Source: Owenia fusiformis (taxonomy: Eukaryota > Annelida > Polychaeta > Sabellida > Oweniidae). Taken from it: DNA of 64,000 nucleotides. The position numbers and the translations under genes were made by a program. Shown here one piece after another: positions 1 to 13,000 of this stretch. Where the stretch lies: assembly GCA_903813345.2 (NCBI GenBank), contig CAIIXF020000001.1, positions 36,797,366 to 36,861,365 on the forward strand. The letters are read 5' to 3'. How positions within the stretch are numbered: the stretch's first letter is position 1; each line of letters opens with the position of its first letter. The notes under the pieces were generated by a model that saw only the letters and a program-made list of their open reading frames with translations, searched no databases and was not told the DNA's origin.

Positions 1-1165
1 AAGTTTGGAGGGATATAGGGAACGCCTCCGTCCGTCTGTCCGTCCGGGCAATAACTCAAATACAGTTGGCTCGGTTTTGTACACATATACCCTATGGGGG
101 TAGAAGTTCTGCTTGAAAGCCGATTTTCAAAATGGCAGTTTATTTAAAAATGGCAGCCACTTTAGTGCCGATTTACAGTAATTTAGGTGTAATATGTAAA
201 ACTGTAATAGCAGTATGTTTTAAATGTAAAAAAATTATATAGGACATTATAAAAGCTAGAAATAAGAGGAGGGAAAGCCCCAGTGTTTAAAGATGACAGA
301 CATAATTACCTCTCTTGCTTACCACCTTCGTTCGTTCGAATTTTCATCGGCTAGTTATCAAATATTACACTTCGATGGGATGTTTTAATTGACATAGGCA
401 TATTCCGTACACCTTTCCTTATCTTGATGTGAAATGAGAAGCTATCATAATGATTAACACGCCAGAAATGAACATAATATTATTCGAAGCATATTTCGAA
501 AATTTTGAAACCGCCATTAATGACGTCATTTGTTTGTCGACTTTTGACCAATCAGCAACGATGTCATCTCAATACAGATTTACATTATAAGCGTATGTCA
601 TCTTTGAACCCTGGTGTTTCTCCCCTCTGCTAGAAATGTAGATATTTAAGAAGCACATGGCAGCCATCTTGAAAAATGGCGGCCTTTACTCGTTATTTTA
701 TGATTTTGCTGTAATTTGAAAAGTAGTGGAGCGATTTTGTTCATATTTGGTATGTGAATACTATAAGCATGGCACACTGTCTAATGACACTTTTGGTAGA
801 AGGCGGCCATTTTGAGAAATGGCTGCCATTTTGAAAAATGGCTGCCATTTTAATGTATTTTACTATAACTCGAAAAGTAGTGGAGCGATTTTGTTCATAT
901 TTGGTATGTGAATATTATAAGCATGGCACACTGTCTAATGACATTTTGAAAAATGGCCGCCATTTTAACATATTTTACTATAACTTGAAAAGTAGTGGAG
1001 CGATTTTGTTCATATTTGGTGTGTGAATACTATAAGCATGGCACACTGTCTAAAGACACTTTTTGTAGAGGGTGGCCACTTTTGCTATATACTTGTAAAT
1101 ATGCCAGCCATGGCTGTTCGATGGGATTTGTTACGCTTTGGCGTTGCTGTTGTCTAGTTATTTTA
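1..1165 (+). repeat. Family A dispersed repeat, copy 1
   Basis: It begins with the block AAGTTTGGAGGGATATAGGG and a CCGTC-rich stretch, then modules pairing AAAATGGCNGCCATTTT with 'agtggagcgattttgttcatatttg'. It ends with TTCGATGGGATTTG and GCTTTGGCGTTGCTGTTGTCTAG. At least three internal modules are present. A 340-base segment (about 245-620) differs from the other copies and may be an insertion. The class of element is unknown. Confidence 0.85.
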
Positions 1166-1199
1166 TTAGAGTTTTGCTTAAGTTCAAAAAGAGATATGT

Positions 1200-2504
1200 G
1201 ATATACCATATAACGGATGAAATGTCTTTACACATGTAGTTATATTCAAAATCAGATCCTGTTTATCGTTATGGCAATCCTATATAGTGAAATACATATT
1301 TACTTAAATAAAACTGAATAAAATGTTTAAATTTTCAATCCTGGCATTTTTTTAATTTATCAAAAAATAAACAAGTGCTTCATTGTATTTCCCAATATAA
1401 GAAAAAATAGTATGCAGTTATTGTGGAATTTTCACGTGGCATCTATGGATTGTTTTAATGAATCAAGTAGTTCACTGCACTTAGTATGAAATGAAATGTG
1501 TTCAGTATGTCTGCAACCATATTCATCTCTATGGGAACATGTTCCCACATATTTTAGTACTGAGAATTTTTTGTAATTTGTTAAATTGATAATTCCTCGA
1601 TTTGTATTGAACGTGTTAACTAAAATCCCAGTTTATTGTTTCCTCTGAGAGGCTGGGTATATAGTACAGCCCACAGGGGAAATCAATTAATTGTAAATTA
1701 CATGTATTTTCTAGTCATTACACATTATATGCGTACACCACATTTATTTGATCTATGATATACAAACTATAGCCTTCATCAAGTCATATTTGTAACTGTG
1801 GAGTCAGTTTCCTTCCAAATTTGACATTTTACCTTGATCATTCTATTCTATAATTCCATAACTTCAACCTTGGCACATCCCATCATGTATTTACTATTGC
1901 CCGTTATGAAAGCAACATCTTCAAATGGTTAGTTTTTTGCTATTATTTGAATAATGGCCACCCACTCATCTCATGCTATAGGTGAACTGTGCATGGAGAG
2001 AGAAATTGAGAATGTCAAGACTATATGGGTATTAAATGACACTACTGTGCAGCTGCTGGTTATGAATTAAAACTGAAGGTATGGGGGTGTAAGTTGGTAG
2101 GTGGGTGGGGGTTATCAGGCCTAGAACATCACACTTAATAGAATGGATTTAAACGCATCGTGATTATTTCATGCTTCAGTCATGTCATGGAATTCTGATC
2201 TTGTGTCAGATTATTAAATGATTACATCTAAAATACAATCACTTCATCTTCAGGAGTTCACAGTTACTTCATCTTCGGGAGTTCTATCACTTAGGAAGTC
2301 AACAGCTTCAAGCAACTAGTAAAATTCTAGAAAAATTAGGATTGAAATTAATGAGATGAATTTTTTTGATTCATTATGAGTCACAGTAAACACCCATCTT
2401 CTCAACAGGAGTTATTTTCTTGGAAATATTCTTCAAGACAGGAATGCTGAAAATGGATTCTAACATTTAAAAGCAACCAGTGTTCAACTTTTATACTGGC
2501 TACT
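1200..2504. other. AT-rich non-coding region upstream of the candidate RIM exon
   Basis: I see no exon with RIM features and no ORF of note. A short local duplication of ACTTCATCTTC(A/G)GGAGTTC occurs near 2240-2285. If the exon at 2505 is real, its promoter would lie here. Confidence 0.4.
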
Positions 2505-2552
2505 ATGGAAACTGACTCCTCCGATGATGAGGATCGCTATAAATGCAAAGTG
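2505..2552 (+). CDS. RIMS: Candidate alternative first coding exon of RIM
   Basis: An ATG opens a short acidic peptide (METDSSDDEDRYKCKV) that runs into a donor, GTG|GTAGGC. An alternative donor three bases earlier keeps the same phase. The exon ends in phase 0, the phase needed to join the C2A-end exon at 6970, so splicing would give a short RIM isoform without the zinc finger, PDZ and most of C2A. Vertebrate RIM genes are known to make such short isoforms from internal promoters. The peptide itself is not one I recognise, so the call rests on the start codon, donor and phase only. Confidence 0.4.
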
Positions 2553-5500
2553 GTAGGCATTTCTATAAATACTCATTGAACTGTCAACAGTCTAGTTGCA
2601 AGTAGAAATAATCTTGATTTTCATCGTTATATACTCAAATTCAGTCAAAATCAAAATTGAATCTATAAATGTGGTTTTAAAAATTGCTGATCAACTTTGA
2701 AATTTTTATTTTCTTTGAAATTCTAATTTCTATGTTGGGAAGATTCCTAGAGAGCCCATGTCATAAAATCATCAATACTGCAACAACATACATTCTTTAA
2801 CTGAACAGATAATAATTTTATTTATGGAAGATATTTTAAATTATATAATTATTAAACTCGAAATTGATTCACTAAATCTACTTATTATCTAAGTCTTTTC
2901 GAAGGTTTTTCTGTGTCTGCGATGGGCTGCCATGTAATCAGACCCAAATCAACCTCCTAGTGCTGAAACTAGTAACTATCTATAAGCAACTAGGTAATTT
3001 CTTTTTTAATGTAACAGCATCCTTTAACTTTTATCTGGATTTTTTCTTTGACTATTTTTTCTTAACAGAGATACTCCCAGCTCATAGTAAATGTTAACTG
3101 ATATATAAAAATGTGAGAAATAATGTATATTAAGTAGCTGACTCAGACTTTCTTGACTTTGGGAGGGAAGACAAAAATCATGCTCTTAAACTTTAGTTAC
3201 TCAAACATAATTTTGTTTTATAAGGGAAATTGGGGGCGGACAAACCGGATGTATTATAAACAGAATTCTTCACCTTTAATCTTTTTTAAACTGATCCTTT
3301 TTTTTACTATTGTGTAAACACTAGGCTTTTAGTATGTATATTTGATCAAAAATTACATTTACTATTCATTATTAAAACAATCCACAGAATCATGTTTCTG
3401 TGAAATAAACATTATTATCATTTGAATGATTTACGATTAACACATGTTTTAGACTTTGGAAGGGCGGTTACAGGGTAGGCCAAAAATGTATAAACAATAT
3501 AATAAATATCTTATGAAGTTTAAATTGACCTATAAATTATGAAATCTGACTTGCGTTTACTCGTCACTTGTAATTTTAAAGATTTGAATTCAGAATTATA
3601 CATTTATATATGTATAAACTGAATGTGTTTTGAATAAAACCCCAAATCATTTATTTTTATATTATATTATGTGAGACACCGAAGGTAATTAATTATCCAT
3701 GTATGGTACTATACAGTAGTTTATACATTCTATTTAAGAATAAACAAAAATGAATATTTTCTTATTATAACCTAGATGCAAGTAGGTAGTAGGTAGTTCT
3801 GTATTTACCAGTTTCATCACTGCTAATTTGGGCCAGATAACATGGCAGATATATTTGAAAGTTCCATTAACTTGGATATTCATCAGTTTTAACGGATCAA
3901 TTTTCATATTACCCCAATGTTCCTTATAATTATAGAAATGAAAATATGTCCAGTAAAACAAAATATTATCTGTCCAATAAAAGAAGATTTTCACTTTTTG
4001 TGATTTAATATATATCTTTTATTGACTCTTTAGATGTCATATCATGACATATTAGTCACTCAGGTAGAGCAGTTCTTCCCATTGTCGAGTTGAAGAACTG
4101 GTATCTTTATCCTGGCTAGAACCATAGACAATTCTAGCCAGCGCCAGCCTTTTATCGAGTTAGCAGCACTCTAGTAATCGCCGGTTTAACATGGGGTCTA
4201 TTGGCAATCTCTCTGAACAAGATGTCACATTTTCAAAGAAAATTAAAATGTCAAAATTGATAAACAGTTTTTAAAACCACATTTCTAGAAGTGATTTTAC
4301 ATATTGATTTCAAATATGATATCACTTTGACTGAATTTTAGTTATTTAATGATGTAAAAAATTAAGATTATTTCTACTAGCATCTAGTCTATTATTATAT
4401 TACTATAACATTATTATTACAAAACCTCTAGTTCGTAGAATAAAATGAGAATATAATCGTTTCAAAGAGAAAATATTTAATCCTTCTGAAGCATTCATTA
4501 TGATATCAAAGTCTATGGAGAGTGCTCCACAAGAATAGTTGCTGAGGTCATGACGACCATGTAATATTATAAAAGTAAAGCTGACTTAGTTAAGCTGTAT
4601 CATGCTCCAACTATTAAAGTTATTATCTTTTTGTATAATTAATTTCCTTTTTGTTCTTTTGTTCTGAAAAGTCAGGTATTTGTTATCAATGAATTTATGT
4701 TCCATTTGTCAAGTATTGTATTCCTTAGTAAATTATTTATCTTAATAATACAGACCTTGAGATTGTTCTAAGAAGCAATAACTGTTTGTGAAATTTGATG
4801 TGCACACAGTTATACATGATTTTACAAATGTCTACTAAAAAAACAATATAATACCAACTGACAAACTTCTATTGATGATGATCAGAGTGTATTGCAGAAT
4901 CTGTATCCCATGACATGAAAATTCAGTATATTTACGTCATATGGGCCATTCAGATTTCTAGTAATTTCATTCTCATTGAATAAATTACAGTATTATAAAA
5001 TAGAATGGCTCATACTTTTCAGAGAGGCTAATATGTTGAAAAAAGATAAACCGCCTTGGCTTATATTTCAGCTTATCTAGATATCTGGGAATATACCATC
5101 AGGGACATATGAATCAAAGACCTATTTATGCCATGATGGAATCATTGTCAACAACCTGATTGGTCCATAGGTTACTGAATCTATATTCCATGATTACATA
5201 ATGTGATTGTGTACTATTGAATCAAATTGATGATTTAAGATTAAAAAAACAATAAAAGTTATTGACTTATACAATTAATCTACAACTCATCATTAGATCT
5301 ATATATTGATAGAGGTTTCGAAAAGTGATGAGGCAAATGCCTCGTCTGCCCCATCCTGGTTATGCTACCGCCATGTGCTTTCTAGGCCTTATAGATTTTC
5401 TCAGACTGCTGACACAATATCAAGGGAGAAATATTTAGTCTGCTTCCAATGTTTATCATGTTTGTTTGCATTATACAATACAGTAATCATAGGATCAGCT

Positions 5501-6969
5501 ACAGTGTTTACTTTGAAAAGGTGTTTACATTTAGAGGTGTTTATATTCAGGGGTACTTATATTTAGAGGTGTTTATATTAAAGGTTTTGGAGAACATGGG
5601 AATCGACTCATCAAAAGTATGGGCTTTAAAAAAGTGTTCATATTTCAAGGTATTCAATTTAGAGAGGTGTTCACATGTACAGGTGTTACTGTATTTTATA
5701 ATATTGCCCTTTGTTTCATGAGAAACAATTAAAAGTATACAAGGTCAATCCTTAGCGATTAATTTCCTATTTTCTATTCTCAGTATATTGACATCTAATT
5801 GAACTCATTTATTACTATTCTGTATTAGACAAAGCCAGTAGGGAACACGTATCAAGTGTAATGTCAGGAGTTTCTTGTTTCAGAAAGTAGGTTAATCAAG
5901 TAGGTATCTGTATCACCCCCTCATTTAAGTGCTATTTGGGCCCTGAAATAGCTGTCAGCTTTAAATGTATTTGGAAATTAATGAGAAAAAAAAACTTTGA
6001 GATAATAGAAATGAAATTATACAGGATATGAAACAAAATCAACATAGGATTTGTATCATGTAAATTATTGTACTTGCATCTGGCTTGGTACATACTTACA
6101 ATATACCTAAATTACAATAACGGTCGACAAACTAAAAATTAGCTTGTTTCCCTCATGACGTTTTCAGACCACAAGATCCACTTGTTCATCTACTTTATAA
6201 TACATAGTGTCTAAGTCTTGCTTACTCTCCCTAAAGCAAAAAGTAATCAATCATCTTGGTCCAGATTGACTTATTCTCATTTCCTGTTATATATCCCAAA
6301 AACTAGATTTCTAGAGTTTTATAAACTCACATCTATTCGCACTTTTATGATTGGAACTACATATGTTAACATGATTTTTTGTACATCTAATGCAGGATAT
6401 AGAAGCACACCTACACATAATATAATTTGTTACATTTCTAATAACATTTCAGGGTGTTTTATATGTCTAGCCAGTTATGAAATTCTATGGTTCTAAATAA
6501 ATCTACTAGTATATGATGAAAAATTGTATACATGTATGTTTGGTTGAAAATTGTATATGTATGGTTGAAAAACTGGATATTTTATTATCAGGTTAAAATG
6601 AGCAATATACAGTTAGAAGTCATGAATTATTCTTTTCTAATAAGATTACAGGTATATGTCTAGCCAATTGTGAAATTCTGTGTCAATATATGCATCTGTT
6701 TATCATATTATCATGTTAGGATGAGAAATATACTAAGTCAAAAGTCATGAATTGTTGTTTTTTTCTGAGAGCAATTTCCTGTCATTAAATGAACTAAGCA
6801 TAAATCCCATCCTGTAATCTTTTCATGAATTGGACAATTTGCTGTCTTCTGGCTACCTGTATACATATATCTTTTACTGACTCTTTGATGTCATCACAAT
6901 GACATATTATTCAGGATAGAGTTCGAAAGAATTAACAATTACATTAAGATTTTCTTTATATAATTGCAG
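2553..6969. other. RIM intron, no further exon found
   Basis: It is AT-rich. A near-palindrome ATGTCATATCATGACAT at about 4034 has a relative near 6892 with the same upstream sequence (atatcttttattgactcttt), so a short dispersed repeat is present twice. Near 5510-5690 a degenerate AGGTGTTTATATT repeat occurs. Confidence 0.5.
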
Positions 6970-7068
6970 GTGGTGATAGATCTATCCACTGCTGATGTAA
7001 ATGACCAAGCCTACTGGTACCAACTTAGCTATGCCGACAAACCGTATGAGGCTGCTGACAGAACAAGG
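6970..7068 (+). CDS. RIMS: RIM exon: C-terminal strands of C2A
   Basis: Acceptor TTGCAG and donor GTAGGA bracket 33 codons in phase 0. The peptide begins VVIDLSTADVND and contains YWYQLSYADK, which lines up with the last strands of RIM C2A (vertebrate proteins have a matching HWYKL segment). The rest of C2A is not in the window. Confidence 0.85.
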
Positions 7069-10000
7069 GTAGGAAATCTATATTGTATGGGCTAAACTGA
7101 CTACAACGTTCCCTCTAATAACTTACTTATTACCAATAAAAAGTTGGTTATATGTTAAAAGTCAAAATATCTTGATTATATACAGTTGTGTTTTATAATA
7201 TTATGCTTCAAATGTATCCATTAATTTTCAAGTTCTCAATGATTACAAATGATTTATTTTAAAATGTGTGAAGGTGATAATGTATTATAAGGAGCATCTA
7301 TCCATTTCAGTGTTCTTAATCCTTGCAACATTTTTATATGATTATTTTTTGGCTAATTACATCCCAAATAATTAGAGTTTATTACATGATAACAGGAAAA
7401 TGCCATTAGTTAATTGTTATATATGACTAACTTTAGTACATTCTGCAACCATATAATTGTAAAGTGTGAATTATGAAGTATACACACAAAATGATAAGTT
7501 GTTGATTTAATATTAAAAAATTGGGAAATATGTAAGTCTCAAGTAGCTGGTATTCATTCAGTTGGATGGATCATGAATAATAAAATCCATGGCGTCAACA
7601 GATACTATTATAAAAGCTTTACTGTGAATTCATGTGGCGCAACTGGGATTTATTATCCCAGCGAATGAAGTTCGGAGGGATGTAGGAACACCTCTGTCCG
7701 TCCGTCTGTCTATTCGTCCATCCGGGCAATAACTCAAATACCGTTGGCCCGATTTTGTACATATTTTGTAAACATATACACTATGGGGATAGAAGTTCTG
7801 CTCGAAGCCGATTTTCAAAATGGCAACTCATTCAAAAAGGCGACCATTTTAGTGCTAATTTTACAGCTGTTATAGCAATATGTTTAAAATGTAAAAAAAT
7901 TATATAGGACATAAATAAAGCTAGAAGTGTAGATCTTAAAGAAGCACATGGCAGCCATCTTGAAAAATGGCGGCCTTTACTCGCTATTTTACTATTTTTG
8001 CTGTAACTCGAAAACTAGAGAGCAATTTTGTTCATATTTGGTATGTGAATACTATAAGCATTGCACACTGTCTGATGACACTTTTGGTAGAAGACGGCCA
8101 TTTTTCAAAATGATCCTATTTTACTATAACTTGAAAAGTTAGAAGGTGGTCATTTTGAAAAATGGCTGCCATTTTTTGCTATACATTTTGTTTAAAAAAA
8201 TGTTCGATGGGATTTGCTATGCTTTGGCGTTGATGTTGTCTAGTTGAACATGAGGCAGTATTTAACAAAATATTAATTAAACAATTAGATAAACCCCAGT
8301 TTGGAACAAAGGATTATGGTTAATGACATTTTGTGCAAATCTGTTATTATTACGCAACACCTATTATTATTCCAAATAGATTCATACTCATACCATATGA
8401 ATATGTGCCAGGGCCATTCTCATAATTCTTGAAATGCCAATAGAAAATAAGACCCAGGTTCTCCATTACACAATGAAATATGAAACTATGACCTTCTTTT
8501 CACATTTATTTCCATTTGTAATTGTTATTTTTAATCATTGTAATGTTATTTTATTACGAGATCTCTCCTATTAATGTAGAATGTACTATTATATATTTCC
8601 TGTTACACTCATATTTAGGAATTTATTTATAAGATATTGTTCCCATGTTGTGCTTATAAAGATCAGAAAAACACAGAGATGAGATAATTGGCCATGTGTC
8701 CTTCAAGCTGTTCACTGGATCAATGTTGTGGTTTGAAAGGAAGTGCTGCTACATATTGCTCAAAGTTTCAATTAGTCTGTCCAAGACTTTTATATTACTC
8801 AATAAGATGCAGCTAATATGCATATTTCAGGTGTATATATTAGTGTTGTCGCGATGTGCCATAATCGTACATCGATGCATCGGCAATTTTCAGTAGTAAA
8901 CATCGATGCACATCGCGATGTACATCGAGAAAAAGTCCGGGAAAAGTGCACTGAAATACCGAACGCTAATGCACTAAAATACAGAACGCTGGTTCATCCG
9001 GGAACTTCTAGTAACGGTGAAATGAAAGTAAAGTAATTTTTTTTAGATTAATGGTTCATCTCGACTAGTTAAAACAGTTTTAAAGCGAAATAATATCAGA
9101 AAACATTGGGAAATGAAATAAGACATGAGAAAGTTAAGCGATTTGCGTCAAAATAAGATAAGAAAGGGTGATTTTTAGCAAATTAATTTTTTTTTAAAAC
9201 ATCGATGTTTTGTTTCAGACATCGATGCATCGCCAGAATCAGCTTTGGCGATGTATATCGCGATGTATCGATTAATCGCGACAACACTAGTATATATACA
9301 TATATTATATTTGTTGTTGTTAGGGGCGGCGAGGGGCAAGGGAAGCTTACAACAAGAACCAATCATCTCACCTCTCACCCCAAGGCTCAGCACCCAGACT
9401 CAGTGACAGTGACATGTCTGAGTTTGAGGAGGGGGTTGGAGTTGTCTCAGGTAATACCATAATTCAGTGATGTATCAATGCTCCAGGAGCTTGCCAGCAA
9501 TATTGCCTTGGTGTTAAAAAGGATTACAAAAAGAAATGTTTGTAAGCCAATAGATTCATTAAACCAAGCTATTTATCACAATCTCACATCAAGCTACTAT
9601 TTTAACCCCCCCCCCCATTCTCGATCTTTTGGCTGGGAAATAGATTGAAGTCCAGAGATTTGATGCAAGGCTGTTCAACAAAGTCTTACTAATCTCAAGG
9701 CTCAGTTCTTACTTGGCGTTAGTTGTCTGAAAATGCATTGTGTGTAGCATATGAGTGATAATAGCTCAGTTAAATCCTGCATGTTTTAATGCATTTGGCA
9801 TCATTACAATAAGGCTAGACCTGTATGAGCAATAGAAAGATATAAATGGAAATACAATTCTGAAATCTTTTTGTTATATTAATGTCTGGGTATTGCCTTT
9901 GCATTGCATTTTCATCACTTGCTATTTGTCAGTATATCAAATATTTTCTCTATACAGGTCAAGGTGTGGTTGGTCGTGGAGATGGTGCCAGCGTTAGTTC

Positions 10001-13000
10001 AATAGGTAGCTCACCACCACCCCCTAATGATGACCTTGAGGGTGGAAGAAGCAGACGGAGGGATAGGATGCCATCTCCAATGCCCCGCAGACGTGGTCAA
10101 TCAGGTATGAAATGTTCAGCCAATTATACTCAATAATAGGCCATAAAAAGTGATATTCAGGTACATATAGGTTGATTTCATAAATTTGCATTCTGATTAC
10201 TTTCCCATTGATATATCATGTATGTTTATTGAATCACTCTTGAGCAATAGTTAACCATGAATCAGTATTCTCACTAATGTATTATATTGTGAACAATGAT
10301 CTGCACTACATGGACATTTGTAGCTTTGCTATGTAAATTGCTCAGAATTAAAGTCCCTTTTATACCCTTCCCCAGCTAATGATTTATATAACACAACATT
10401 TGATTCCTACCATTTTGGGAATAAGTTTGATGGATCAAAAGTATTGATGAAATTTTGAATTTCTTTCAGTGGGTTGCGTGGATGAGTATGATGGAGAGAG
10501 AAAACACTTATTAGCCCCTCAGGATGCCGGCAAGAGAAAACAAAGGTCACCATCTCATGATCCAGGGTCAGATAGAATCAGGTCAAGGTCACCAGGTCGT
10601 CATAGAGACCTAGATGTCCGGTCACTTTCCCCTCCTGACTCAAGGTGAGAAACTTTTCAACAGTATTTTTATACATTGTTATTCTGAGAGGAATAAAGTG
10701 ATAAATTATTGTGTGCCATAATTATCATAAATGTAACGAATAAAAGATACAGCTGAAATTATTATTCATGTTAGGTCACGTTCTAGGACTCAGAGTCCAA
10801 CAAGGAGCACACCATCACCAAAGAAACGCCAGTTGCCACAGATACCAGTGCAATCTCAAAGCAAAGACAAAGGTGAGACATTGTTCCAAATGACTATTTT
10901 CCAACTAAACCAACAATGATATGTTACATATTATAATGATATTGCTTTGTATATAAAGGATAATTGAATGTTCAACATGAATACCAAGTTAAATAGAATA
11001 GATAAAATCTTTTTGAATTAGAGGAAAACTGTTGAGATTTGCTGGATGACCCTCTTAATGGAAAATCCTGCATTTATGTAATTCATGCATATTTCACCAG
11101 TTTAACAGAATACATGTTTTATATTAATGATAATGCATTTACATTATCTTTACAGTGACTCAAGATCTTGAAGACCGAGCACGCAAGATGAAATTACGGA
11201 TGAAGATGAATGCCTACAAGCACGCAGCATCGGGAGGTCCTGCTAGTGATTCAGAGACAGGCAGAGACAGGGAACGTGTTCCACATGGTGCACACAACAG
11301 ATTTGGCTCTCAGGGTAGACTAGACAGTGGCTCAAGGTACAAATACGAACATGTACTCGCATTAGTTTTATTAGTTTTTTATTAGATATTTTATAGGGTA
11401 CAAAAACAGAACAAATATATGCAAACTTATTGGGAATTTTATTTTATTTTAACATTGAATCAGTTGCAAACAACAGGCAATGTCTTCAGCTGCTTTGTCT
11501 AAATTGTCTGTTGTTATTGTTGATGATGAAACCCCTGACTTGTAGTTGTATTTGCCAGTACAAAAAACCTCTATATGACAACACCTCTTTCGAAACATGA
11601 AATAAGTGTAAAGAAAAACTATATGTAGTGGATTAGGTCATATTGTTTATACTGTATATTATTTTGAAAGGATGTGTCCGGGTATATGCCCTTTTGGTCC
11701 CTCAGTTAAATGTATGTGAAATATGGTTTTTATTACTGTCCTAGTTATATTTGATAAGTATGTTTACTTTTTCACGAGTTTTGATGCATTATTAACCCCT
11801 TACTGAGAGTCAAAATAAGTATCTTAACAAAACAAAATAGACATTATCATAGAAAAAACACCAATGGCAACATGTATGACATACAAAGAAAAAATAACTT
11901 AAGACCCATGAAGAATTAAAAAGAAAATCATATTTTTGAAATATATTTAAGGATTAAAATTTTTTTCAAATTTTTGAATTTCCCGCCAGTTTAATTTGAA
12001 GGGGGAAAACAAGATGGTTGCCATTTGATGTAAGAAATATCAGAAAAAAAGTTCACTTTTAGTTTTCACAATGAGCACAGTTTTCCGGTTTAGGTTTTTT
12101 GACGGATTATGACTCTTCATCACCAGGGTCATGTATAGAGATTATAAAATTGAAACCAAAATGTTGTGCTCAGCATGAATTTGACTGAAATATGGGTAAC
12201 ATCACCAACACAATTGAAGTCTCAAAACTGGATGCTCAGTAACTTTGAGTGACTATAATCCCTTGATTACCTAGGTAAACACCAATTCACTTATCCAGAA
12301 ATACCATTCAATGTCTATACAAAGAAAGTTTTGGAAGATATGTTTCAAACTTTTTGCATAAATAATTCATTTAATATTTGCCTTTTTTCAATTCTGACAA
12401 AGTGATATGCACTGTCTTTGATGCCAATATTCTTCATCAATTGTGATACAAATTTTTATTTTTGTAATCTCAGAAGAAGGATAAGATATTGAAGTTTAAT
12501 AATATGTGTGATTGAGTTGGTTTTTCAGTCATTACAATTTTCAATATTTTCTAAGTCGATACCCAGACTCATTCCCAGACTCATCCTTTTGGTTTTTATT
12601 CAGAGAGAGGCTAGATATGCAAGGATCACGTGACAGGCTAGACATGCAGGGATCTCGAGACCCTTTAGATATACGAGGATCTAGAGACCCTTTAAATGTA
12701 CGGGGATCAAGAGACCCATTAGACTCACGGATATCTAGAGACCGTTTAGATAGAAAATCGCAACTAAGGGATCGTGATAGAGACCGATTCAGTGATCGGG
12801 AGCTGAAAAGAATCGAGAGAGCAAGAGATGGTGACCATAGAAGAGGTCGGGAAGTTGAACGTGGTGACTTGGATAGAAGACGTAGACATAAAGGTTCATC
12901 TTTAAATATATTTGAAAACTACATCGAATTATTTGTTACATAATACTGAAGAATTTCTGTATTTTATTATTGAATAGTCAATTAAAAATTATGTTAAAAT

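Noticed and set aside
838-1201. Short frames containing VVERFCSYLVCEYYKHGTLS
   Set aside because: The same peptide recurs because family A modules repeat; it is interrupted in other copies and has no coding signature.
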